From contig NZ_JBHZRJ010000001.1 in NCBI RefSeq assembly GCF_043641555.1, positions 248,001-312,000 on the forward strand: DNA of 64,000 nt, written 5' to 3'. Below the pieces are notes generated by a model, which was not told the origin of the DNA, did not search any database, and was given only the letters and a program-made list of their open reading frames with translations. Below, in pieces: positions 57,845 through 64,000 of this stretch. The translations under genes and the position numbers were made by a program. Position 1 is the stretch's first letter. The number at the start of each line of letters is the position of its first letter. The stretch comes from Saccharospirillum alexandrii_A (GTDB lineage Bacteria > Pseudomonadota > Gammaproteobacteria > Pseudomonadales > Natronospirillaceae).

Positions 57845-58276
57845 ATGGATTTAAATAGTATTGCATCAGCAGCTACAGCGGCTGGTGTTCTTATCGCAAC
57901 TTGGCAAATCTGGCAGTCCAGGAAGCTGGCTGGCGCATCTTTTGAGGATTCTTACGATCAGCAGTACCGGGAGTTAATGTACAGAGTTCCGGTCGATGCT
58001 CTCCTTGGCAAAAAGCTAAATGGAGACAGTCATAAAGAAGCACGTGAAGCAATATATAACTACCTTGACCTTTGTAACGAGCAGGTTTATCAGAGATCAA
58101 AAAGGCGGGTTAGCAAGGCGCGTTGGGCTGAGTGGAAAAGTGGCATAAAAGACAACCTTGAGAAATCGTTGATTTCGGGTATATGGTGCGAGGTGAAAAG
58201 CAACGTTCCCGGATCTTTTTCATTCTTGGAGCGGCTCGAACAGAGCGAATTCGAATCGGACCCCGTTCGTTGGTAA
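57845..58276 (+). CDS. cassette 1: small protein with N-terminal membrane helix, function unknown
   Basis: The 143-residue product begins with a single hydrophobic segment (IASAATAAGVLIATWQIW) followed by a soluble helical part with FEDSYDQQYRELMYR and several KR-rich turns. The layout recalls small membrane proteins of the DUF4760 kind, but I cannot assign it. The ATG at 57845 has AGAAGG as ribosome-binding site. Its stop comes four bases before the attC-like site, the normal cassette arrangement. Confidence 0.7.
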   Translation: MDLNSIASAATAAGVLIATWQIWQSRKLAGASFEDSYDQQYRELMYRVPVDALLGKKLNGDSHKEAREAIYNYLDLCNEQVYQRSKRRVSKARWAEWKSGIKDNLEKSLISGIWCEVKSNVPGSFSFLERLEQSEFESDPVRW

Positions 58277-58280
58277 AACT

Positions 58281-58364
58281 GCATAACCAGGGCAGGCACG
58301 GCGACGCCCATTACATTGCGCCTCCGGCTACATTCCATGGGCGTGCATGCTGCAATCGTTATGC
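58281..58364 (+). other. attC-like recombination site 1
   Basis: GCATAAC (58281-58287) and GTTATGC (58358-58364) are perfect 7-bp complements. Inside, GCAGGCAC pairs with GTGC-ATG-CTGC, and ACGCCCAT (58304-58311) pairs with ATGGGCGT (58337-58344). Total 84 bases. This nested fold with conserved AAC/GTT ends is the signature of integron attC sites. Confidence 0.8.
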
Positions 58365-58378
58365 ATAAAGGAGAAAGC

Positions 58379-59116
58379 GTGAATCCACCTAGAGTTTTTA
58401 TCTCATATTCTCATGATTCAGCAGAACACAAGGAGTGGGTGCTCGAATTCGCAACTACGCTACGGAATCGAGGTGTAGATGCAATCCTGGACCAGTGGGA
58501 TTTGCAGCCTGGCGATGACTTGCCTCATTTCATGGAAACACAGCTAGCTTCATCTGATTTCGTCCTAATAGTCTGTACAGATAAATACGTAGAAAAAGCT
58601 AACTCCGGAGAAGGGGGAGTTGGTTATGAGAAAATGATTGTTACTTCGACTTTGTTGTCTCGCATAGATAGTAATAAGGTTATTCCTATTATTAGGCAAT
58701 CAGGAACTAATGAGACGCCTACGTTTTTAAAAACAAAACTGTACGTCAATTTTTCAAATGATTCAGAAGTTGAATATAGTCTTGATGAATTATTACGAGT
58801 TCTACTGAATTCACCACTCTATGAGAAGCCCGAAATAGGCAAAAACTCTTTCAAACCAATGGGCGGTTCAAAACCAGATAGGGTTGCGGATGGAATTAAG
58901 GCTGTAATGATAGCAGTCTCCGATACATACGATTCTTCGTCAGAACCATTTGTTTGGTTCCCTCATATTCTTAAAAGAACCACTATGCGTCGATTGACAT
59001 TCGATAAGTATTTTAGATTGGCCCTTGAACAGGGGTTGCTACATAGGAGTGGGGGTCAAATTTGGATTCAAGAAGAAGGTATAAAATACTTGGAAAAACA
59101 CAATATCATCGAATAG
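58379..59116 (+). CDS. cassette 2: TIR/SEFIR-domain protein
   Basis: The 245-residue product starts with a TIR-like (SEFIR) domain: RVFISYSHDSAEHKEWVLEF, then VDAILDQWDLQPGDDLPHFM, VLIVCTDKYVEKANSG and GVGYEKMIVTS (about residues 4-110). The remaining 110 residues carry a helical region with no known effector domain. Bacterial TIR proteins act in phage defence as NAD-cleaving or signalling modules. The GTG at 58379 follows AAGGAG by five bases. The gene is markedly AT-rich against its surroundings, supporting transfer. Confidence 0.85.
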   Translation: MNPPRVFISYSHDSAEHKEWVLEFATTLRNRGVDAILDQWDLQPGDDLPHFMETQLASSDFVLIVCTDKYVEKANSGEGGVGYEKMIVTSTLLSRIDSNKVIPIIRQSGTNETPTFLKTKLYVNFSNDSEVEYSLDELLRVLLNSPLYEKPEIGKNSFKPMGGSKPDRVADGIKAVMIAVSDTYDSSSEPFVWFPHILKRTTMRRLTFDKYFRLALEQGLLHRSGGQIWIQEEGIKYLEKHNIIE

Positions 59117-59125
59117 CGCGACAAA

Positions 59126-59185
59126 GCATAACAATCACAGGCAATGGACGCGAAAAAGACCGCGCCTTTGCTGTCAGCGTTATGT
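59126..59185 (+). other. attC-like recombination site 2
   Basis: GCATAAC (59126-59132) and GTTATGT (59179-59185) bound a 60-base site. Inner arms CACAGGCAA and TTGCTGTC pair with one extrahelical G, and GGACGCG faces CGCGCC. The extrahelical base and 60-base length are typical of short attC sites. Confidence 0.8.
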
Positions 59186-59217
59186 ATGAATATTGCCTCA
59201 GCAATTAAGGAGAGCAG

Positions 59218-59469
59218 ATGGCTACTACCATGTATGCGGAAGAAGAACTTTACCCGGTCGATAAAGAGAGCGGTAAGGCCAACAAGTCAGAGGCTTCAAC
59301 AACATTTGAAGTGTATGTAAGTAACTTCTTTGGTGACCACCAAATCTACCTGAAAGTCACTGACGAAAATGGCGATGTAAAGCAGTTTCACGTAAGCAAA
59401 GAGCAGGCGCAGTCCTTAGCACATGGTTTTGATGGTGCAGATGCTTACATCGGGTATGACAATACATAA
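59218..59469 (+). CDS. cassette 3: small protein of unknown function
   Basis: The 83-residue acidic protein has no recognised domain; a mid-region FEVYVSNFFGDHQIYLKVTD suggests a beta-rich fold. The ATG at 59218 follows AAGGAGAGCAG. Its TAA lies inside the next attC half-site (ACATAAC), a compact cassette feature. The 32-base leader after the attC contains nothing else. Confidence 0.72.
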   Translation: MATTMYAEEELYPVDKESGKANKSEASTTFEVYVSNFFGDHQIYLKVTDENGDVKQFHVSKEQAQSLAHGFDGADAYIGYDNT

Positions 59470-59550
59470 CAAAGCCATTAAGGTTGTTCCGGGCCGATGG
59501 CCCTACACCGGGCGCCCTTGTCAGGGCGCCGCTTATGGCTGGCGTTATGC
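59464..59550 (+). other. attC-like recombination site 3
   Basis: ACATAAC (59464-59470) and GTTATGC (59544-59550). AGCCATTAAG pairs with CTTATGGCT with one extrahelical T, and GGGCGCCC...GGGCGCC forms a strong inner hairpin. Total 87 bases. The left half overlaps the stop codon of the preceding gene. Confidence 0.8.
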
Positions 59551-59567
59551 AATATTGAGAACAATTC

Positions 59568-60056
59568 ATGGTAGATAAGTCTTTAATCGGAAGACAGTTT
59601 GAATTTAGTGCGAAATTAGAGAACTGGGCTGAGGGTATGGATTACTGCGCTGTTAGGGTGCCTGCGAGCATAACGTCGTCACTTGGCACTAAAGGGCCCG
59701 TACTTGTTCGTGCTTGTGTAAATAATTCAGAGCCATTTCAAATTAGCTTATTTCCTGTTGGTGGTGGCAAGCACTTTATCCGTATCAAATCAAAGGTCCG
59801 AAAGTTTACGAAAACTAATATTGGCGACCAAATTAAACTTGATATCGTAGTTATAGATCCTGACGACGTAGATGTTCCTGATGATTTACTAGCATTACTA
59901 GAGATTAGTGGAATGGTAGATAGTTTCATAGATCTTCCTCCAGGAAAGAAAAATTACTTAATCCGGAGGATTGGTGAAGCTGCAAAGCCCGTCACGCGGG
60001 AGAAACGTATTCAGGAAGCTTTAGAAGCAGCAATTGAAAGAAGCACTAAAAATTAA
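59568..60056 (+). CDS. cassette 4: DUF1905/YdeI-type (OmpD-associated) protein
   Basis: The 162-residue product has a DUF1905-like first part (FEFSAKLENWAEGMDYCAVR...LGTKGPVLVRACVN, about residues 10-90). It ends with a YdeI/OmdA-like tail (LPPGKKNYLIRRIGEAAKPV, then TREKRIQEALEAAIE). This pairing is common in proteins annotated as bacteriocin-protection or YdeI-like; function is uncertain. The ATG at 59568 has only a weak ribosome-binding site (GAGAAC). Confidence 0.78.
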   Translation: MVDKSLIGRQFEFSAKLENWAEGMDYCAVRVPASITSSLGTKGPVLVRACVNNSEPFQISLFPVGGGKHFIRIKSKVRKFTKTNIGDQIKLDIVVIDPDDVDVPDDLLALLEISGMVDSFIDLPPGKKNYLIRRIGEAAKPVTREKRIQEALEAAIERSTKN

Positions 60057-60091
60057 AGTCTAGTGGAAATAAGCAGTTTGGTAATGTGAAT

Positions 60092-60190
60092 GGATAACAA
60101 TAGCATGAAATATCGCGCGTTTAATTTCACCGCCTTGCGGTACGGGCTGGACTCGCAACAAGTTGTTCGCCATTTATGCGAGCGTTGTGA
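60092..60190 (+). other. attC-like recombination site 4 (diverged)
   Basis: GGATAAC (60092-60098) and GTTGTGA (60184-60190) are the outer parts, sharing only the AAC/GTT core well. The inner arms GCATGAAAT (60103-60111) and ATTTATGC (60172-60179) pair with one extrahelical G. Total 99 bases. A separate hairpin GGACTCGCAAC/GTTGTGAGTCC (60149-60194) overlaps the right end. Confidence 0.6.
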
Positions 60191-60196
60191 GTCCAC

Positions 60197-60688
60197 ATGA
60201 TCGAACTACGTGAACTAACTGAAGACGACAAAGACCAACTGATTGTTCACCTGAACAATCAAGATGTTGTCCGCTTTTTGTCATCTCGTATTCCGACTCC
60301 GTATACAGAGAAAGACGCTCTTTGGTGGATAAATGAAGGATCAAAGGCTGAAATTGTACGTGCGATAACCTTTTATGATGATTTTGTTGGAATTATCGGC
60401 GTGCGTAGAGATATTCTCGAGAAATCACATCGTGGAGAAATTGGATATTGGCTTGGACAACCATTTTGGGGGAAAGGTATTGCAACGAGTGCAATAGAAA
60501 TCATGTGCCAGTATATCTTCAATAAAACAGATATAGTTCAACTATATGCTCCAGTTTTCTCTTCAAACGAGGGGTCAAAGAAAGTCCTTATTAAAAATGG
60601 CTTTAAGCTAGAGGGGACTATTACTAAGGGTATATTTAAAAATGGCGTATATTATGATGAGTGTATTTACTGCAAAAACTGCTCATAA
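60197..60688 (+). CDS. cassette 5: GNAT-family N-acetyltransferase (RimJ/RimL-like)
   Basis: The 163-residue product has the GNAT core: VGIIGVRRDILEKSHRGEIG, then the acetyl-CoA-binding loop WLGQPFWGKGIATSA (about residues 93-107), and the closing APVFSSNEGSKKVLIKNGF. It belongs to the RimJ/RimL-like branch that acetylates proteins or small molecules. Cassette-borne acetyltransferases are frequent and include antibiotic-modifying enzymes, but nothing here identifies the substrate. The ATG at 60197 follows the attC by six bases and has a weak binding site. Confidence 0.85.
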   Translation: MIELRELTEDDKDQLIVHLNNQDVVRFLSSRIPTPYTEKDALWWINEGSKAEIVRAITFYDDFVGIIGVRRDILEKSHRGEIGYWLGQPFWGKGIATSAIEIMCQYIFNKTDIVQLYAPVFSSNEGSKKVLIKNGFKLEGTITKGIFKNGVYYDECIYCKNCS

Positions 60689-60793
60689 GAATACGTGCCA
60701 GTCGGACAATTTGTTCCGCGGCTTTTTTTGTGCTGAACGCTACGCTAGCACAAAACGCCACCCCACAAACTGCCGCTGCACTCTGCGTTATGT
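60683..60793 (+). other. attC-like recombination site 5
   Basis: TCATAAG (60683-60689) is one mismatch from the usual TCATAAC; its partner GTTATGT is at 60787-60793. GTGCCAGTCGG faces CCGCTGCAC, and an inner TTTTGTGCT/AGCACAAAA hairpin fills the middle. Total 111 bases, VCR-like in size. The left half overlaps the acetyltransferase stop codon. Confidence 0.75.
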
Positions 60794-60808
60794 GTCAGAG
60801 GTGATTGA

Positions 60809-61087
60809 GTGGTAAACAATGGTTGGCATGATCAAAAATACTCATTCGGCGATGATAATGAGCTTAATTCACGATTGTCTGCGTTGATTAATGAATTCTG
60901 TCATGTTTTCCGTGCCCATGCAGACGGCAACTGGAAAGCCGTGTACAAACCAAAGTATGCAGCGTTGTTGGCCGTTGAGCTTAGAGAAAGGCCATCCTTA
61001 ATTCGCAAACTCCAAGCACTTAAGGACCCGGTAATTAGCAACATCATGTATGCAGCAATTAAGCTAAGTAAGAGTGAAAACACATAA
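60809..61087 (+). CDS. cassette 6: small protein of unknown function
   Basis: The 92-residue product has a mixed helical sequence (LNSRLSALINEFCHVFRAHA, then AALLAVELRERPSLIRKL) and no recognised domain. The GTG at 60809 has GAGG seven bases upstream. Its TAA lies inside an attC left half (ACATAAC, 61082-61088). Confidence 0.7.
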   Translation: MVNNGWHDQKYSFGDDNELNSRLSALINEFCHVFRAHADGNWKAVYKPKYAALLAVELRERPSLIRKLQALKDPVISNIMYAAIKLSKSENT

Positions 61088-61100
61088 CAAACGGCGTCAG
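61082..61100 (+). other. truncated attC: left half only
   Basis: ACATAAC followed by AAACGGCGTCAG matches the left arm of the other sites, but no GTTATGT-type right half appears in the next 150 or so bases. The array seems to end in a broken site. Confidence 0.6.
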
Positions 61101-61351
61101 ACGGGTCAATTTTTCACTCTTTCATCGTGAACTTTCCCCGCTTTAGAGGACACCAACGGCCTACCAAGATACCGACACTAAGCGGCTATAAAAATCCTGT
61201 TTATAATAGTTTAGATTAATGAAATAGAGTTGGGTTCAAGGGACCTCGCTTCGTGCCATTGAACAATCACTTCAGTAAAGAAATACCTATCGAGCCATCC
61301 CCGCCTGTCTTAAAACCCGGCACCAGCCGGTGCCTGATCCGTTTAACGGGG

Positions 61352-63283
61352 TCAGGCTGTCGAAAGCGGCTGCCGCCGCAACTCCAACCAAAACCGAACC
61401 GCCAACGCGACGGTTGCCACTACCCCCACCAATCGAATCGCCACAATCACTGGGTCCAGGTTTGCCACGTTGGTGGGCCAAGCGACCATTAGCGCGGCGA
61501 TGATGAACACCCAGCGCTCCCAGCCCGCCATGCCTCTGCCCAGCCAGCCTGACAGGCCAATCGACAGCGCCGTGGTTGCAATGGTCGCCAGCACAATCGC
61601 GCCGGTAATTTCCCAGGCGTTGCCGATGAGCAAGAGGCCCGGCATAGTGACGAACAGGAAGGGTACCAGCAGTTTCACGAACCCGAGCCGCATGGATTCG
61701 ACAGCGGTTTCATTGGGGGAAGAGCCGGCAATACTGGCAGCGGCGTAGGCCGCCAGCGCCACGGGCGGTGTAATCGCCGAGACCAGTCCGAAATAGAAGA
61801 TGAACATGTGTGCTGACAAGGCGGGCATGCCCAGCCGTGTCAGGGCCGGGGCAACCAAAACTGCCAGTAGCAAGTAGGCTGCCGAGGTTGGCAGGCCCAT
61901 GCCCAGTACGAAGGACGCCAGCGCCGTTAGCAGCAGCACGGCCCACAAACTGCCGCCGCCCACGTCGACGATCAGGCCAGAGACCATCAACCCCATTCCG
62001 GTCAGGTTCAGTACGCCGATGACAACACCGGCCGCCGCCACTGCGGCCACAATGGGCAAGGTGGCGAGCAGGGTTTCCTGGCATACCTGCAGTAATTCCG
62101 TCAGTTTTACCCGGGTATCCTTATGCCAGGGGCTGATCAGCAAGCCCGCGACAATGGCGAGCACGGCGGCTCGGGTGGGGGATTCACCGGCCACCATAAA
62201 GCCAATGAGAATGAACAGGGGAATCAGCAGATAGCCGCGCGATTTCAGCACCTTGCCTAAAAACATCAGGCCACCGGCCGAGTCGCGTTCCAGGTTCAGG
62301 CGGCCGGCTTCGAGCCTCACCTCAATCATCAGCGCGAGGATGTACAGCAGCGCCGGCACAAGAGCCGCCAGGGCAATCTGGCCGTAGGGAATGCCGATGA
62401 TCTCCGCCATCAAGAACGCGGCGGCGCCCATCACCGGGGGCATGATCTGCCCGGCGGACGACGCAGCCGCCTCAATGGCTGCGGCCAGTTTCGGGCTGTA
62501 GCCGACCTTTTTCATCAGCGGAATGGTAAAGGTGCCAGTGGTGACTACATTGGCAACCGCGCTGCCGTTCAGTGAACCCAGCATGGCGCTCGACAGCGCC
62601 GCAGACAGACCAGGCCCGCCCTGAACCCGGCCAGTCAGGCCACGCGCCAGGTCGACAAACACTTCACCGGTACCGATGCGAGTCAGCAAGGCACCGAACA
62701 GCGCAAACAGGAAGATGTATTCCACGGCAACGCCCATGGGCACGCCATACACGCCTTCGGTGGAGAGCATCAGCGTGGAGGTCAATCGCGGCAGGTCGTA
62801 CCCACCGTGTCCGTATTTGCCGGGAATCAGGTAGCCCCAGGTGGCATAAGCCAGGGCCAGTGCCATTAGCACAACCAGTGCCCAGCCGACTCGAACGCGC
62901 ACCAGCGTGACGACCACCAGCAACAGACCGACGAAAATCCACTGGTCGAGCGGAATTGACATGGCCCCCCGCATGATGATGTCCATGTAGGATTGCCACA
63001 GGTGAGGGCCGGGAATCCAGGCGATCAGTGCCAGCGCATAGAGTAATACACGAACGGGCAGCCGCCGAATGCTCAGGGCCGAGGCCATTAACCCCGCCGA
63101 GGCGACCGCCGAGAAGAACAGGGCGCGTAACAGCAGGGCGGTGATGCCCCCAAAGTAAGCGCCATAGACAACCAGGCCAGCGGTAAACACCGCCATGGCC
63201 ACAAATAACAGGGAGACCACACGGGTCTCCCAGAAGGACTGCAGACTGTTCGGAATATCCAGCCGAGTCAGAGAAATGAACAA
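61352..63283 (-). CDS. TAXI-type TRAP transporter fused permease (DctQM)
   Basis: The 643-residue protein joins the DctQ and DctM parts in one chain, as in TAXI TRAP systems: about 15-18 helices, with GSLNGSAVANVVTTGTFTIP and AAASSAGQIMPPVMGAAAFL in the large-permease part and FVLGMGLPTSAAYLLLAVL later. Its own receptor gene lies immediately upstream on the same strand. Confidence 0.92.
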   Translation of the reverse strand: MFISLTRLDIPNSLQSFWETRVVSLLFVAMAVFTAGLVVYGAYFGGITALLLRALFFSAVASAGLMASALSIRRLPVRVLLYALALIAWIPGPHLWQSYMDIIMRGAMSIPLDQWIFVGLLLVVVTLVRVRVGWALVVLMALALAYATWGYLIPGKYGHGGYDLPRLTSTLMLSTEGVYGVPMGVAVEYIFLFALFGALLTRIGTGEVFVDLARGLTGRVQGGPGLSAALSSAMLGSLNGSAVANVVTTGTFTIPLMKKVGYSPKLAAAIEAAASSAGQIMPPVMGAAAFLMAEIIGIPYGQIALAALVPALLYILALMIEVRLEAGRLNLERDSAGGLMFLGKVLKSRGYLLIPLFILIGFMVAGESPTRAAVLAIVAGLLISPWHKDTRVKLTELLQVCQETLLATLPIVAAVAAAGVVIGVLNLTGMGLMVSGLIVDVGGGSLWAVLLLTALASFVLGMGLPTSAAYLLLAVLVAPALTRLGMPALSAHMFIFYFGLVSAITPPVALAAYAAASIAGSSPNETAVESMRLGFVKLLVPFLFVTMPGLLLIGNAWEITGAIVLATIATTALSIGLSGWLGRGMAGWERWVFIIAALMVAWPTNVANLDPVIVAIRLVGVVATVALAVRFWLELRRQPLSTA

Positions 63284-63309
63284 GATGTTCTACCTCTTAA
63301 ACAACAGGG

Positions 63310-64000
63310 TTACTCAAAATACCGCGCAGCACCGGGATGCAGGGGAACTGGAACCTGAGTGGCGGTTTCAACCGAGATCGCCGCTGCCTGTGGGTGCACT
63401 TCGGCCAGTTGATCCAGGTTGTCGAACAGGACACTGACCAGGTTGAAGATCGTGACCTCGTCGGCAGTGGTCGCCGTGAACAGCGTGGCCGGATCGTTGA
63501 TCATGGTAACCGGGCCTGTCTGATCTGGGTATGTGTCGGAGGGTACGTCATACAGCTGATAGAACGGGTAGTCTTCAAGCATTCCGGCGACAGTATCGGC
63601 ATCGACCGACAGCAGCACCATGTCTTCCTGTGCATCCAGATCGATTAGCGAGGCCGTTGGTGCACCGGCCAATACAACCGCCGCTTCTACCTGACCGTTT
63701 TTCAAAGCACTGACGCCTTCGTTGTACGACAAGAACTGTTGCTCGACGTCATCGAGCACGCCGTATGCGGTCAGCAAGCGCTGAGCCAAAACTGCGGCGT
63801 TGCTGCCCGGAGGGCCCATGCTGACGCTTTTGCCAGCCAGTTGGCTGATGTCGGTAATGCCTGTGCCTTCAATCGTCGCGACCTGCAAAACGGCCGGGTA
63901 CAGATAGGCCATGGCGGCTACATCCAGCGGCTGGCCATTGAATGGGCCTTCACCCACGGTGGCTTCGTACAACGTCGAGGATGAGGAGAAACCAAAGGTC
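63310..64000 (-). CDS. TAXI-family TRAP transporter receptor (partial, runs off the window)
   Basis: The C-terminal 229 residues are visible and the frame stays open to base 64000. Family features include VATIEGTGITDISQLAGKSV, SMGPPGSNAAVLAQRLL and the closing PLHPGAARYFE (compare the usual LHPGAIRYYKE). TAXI receptors bind glutamate, glutamine or other small substrates. It ends 26 bases before the fused permease gene. Confidence 0.9.
   Translation of the reverse strand, partial: TFGFSSSSTLYEATVGEGPFNGQPLDVAAMAYLYPAVLQVATIEGTGITDISQLAGKSVSMGPPGSNAAVLAQRLLTAYGVLDDVEQQFLSYNEGVSALKNGQVEAAVVLAGAPTASLIDLDAQEDMVLLSVDADTVAGMLEDYPFYQLYDVPSDTYPDQTGPVTMINDPATLFTATTADEVTIFNLVSVLFDNLDQLAEVHPQAAAISVETATQVPVPLHPGAARYFE

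Noticed and set aside
60149..60194. GGACTCGCAAC/GTTGTGAGTCC hairpin as the attC of cassette 4
   Set aside because: It is too short, with a 22-base loop region and no nested arms; the 60092-60190 fold with an extrahelical G explains the site better.

Overview
The window reads as chromosomal DNA of a Gram-negative gammaproteobacterium, probably a marine Oceanospirillales-type heterotroph; I cannot name a genus. The basis is the gene set and order: nrdR-ribD-ribB-ribH-nusB, carA-carB-greA, tamA-tamB, srkA, radA, dgt, a PA4642-family protein, CioAB-type cytochrome bd, two kinds of TRAP transporter, and many short rho-independent terminators. Most of the window is dense, GC-rich and ordinary. One block near 57.8-61.1 kb is AT-rich and built quite differently.

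Layout. 0-6.7 kb: DUF2750 protein, glyA, an EamA exporter, L-serine dehydratase, a haem-motif lipoprotein and a small cytochrome c. 7.1-11 kb: nrdR and a riboflavin/NusB operon that lacks ribE and thiL. 11-18.4 kb: a pre-peptidase-domain repeat lipoprotein, srkA, comF, a small flagellar-rod-like protein next to a SprA-related metalloprotease, a helix-turn-helix regulator and an unknown membrane protein. 18.6-23.8 kb: carA-carB-greA, preceded by a terminator-like hairpin. 24-26.7 kb: a three-gene operon (ketosynthase III, haem-oxygenase-fold oxidase, unknown protein). 27.8-43.5 kb: NfeD/SPFH pair, dgt, radA, tamA-tamB and a heterodimeric ABC exporter. 43.8-46.8 kb: GbsR-type regulator with cioA-cioB, behind an FNR/Anr-like site. 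46.9-57.2 kb: cupin, YeiH-family exporter with divergent LysR gene, then a carbon-source locus (TRAP dctPMQ, Fe(II)/2-oxoglutarate dioxygenase, aldo-keto reductase, GntR, Gfo/Idh/MocA). The GntR gene and the dctQ/dioxygenase promoter region share a 23-bp operator-like motif, which ties the locus together. 57.8-61.1 kb: an array of gene cassettes separated by attC-like sites, with no integron integrase in the window; the second cassette encodes a TIR/SEFIR-domain protein. 61.4-64 kb: a TAXI-type TRAP permease and receptor running off the edge.

The strongest observations are: (1) the integrase-less cassette array, with five folded attC-like sites and a truncated last site; (2) an intergenic repeat family in four copies, in which the roughly 50-67-nt centre is conserved while the long stem differs in every copy yet stays self-complementary; (3) the three-copy GntR-type operator; (4) a probable AUU start codon on tamA; (5) the ketosynthase/oxidase/unknown operon; and (6) a string of hairpins in 57,466-57,804 just before the cassettes.
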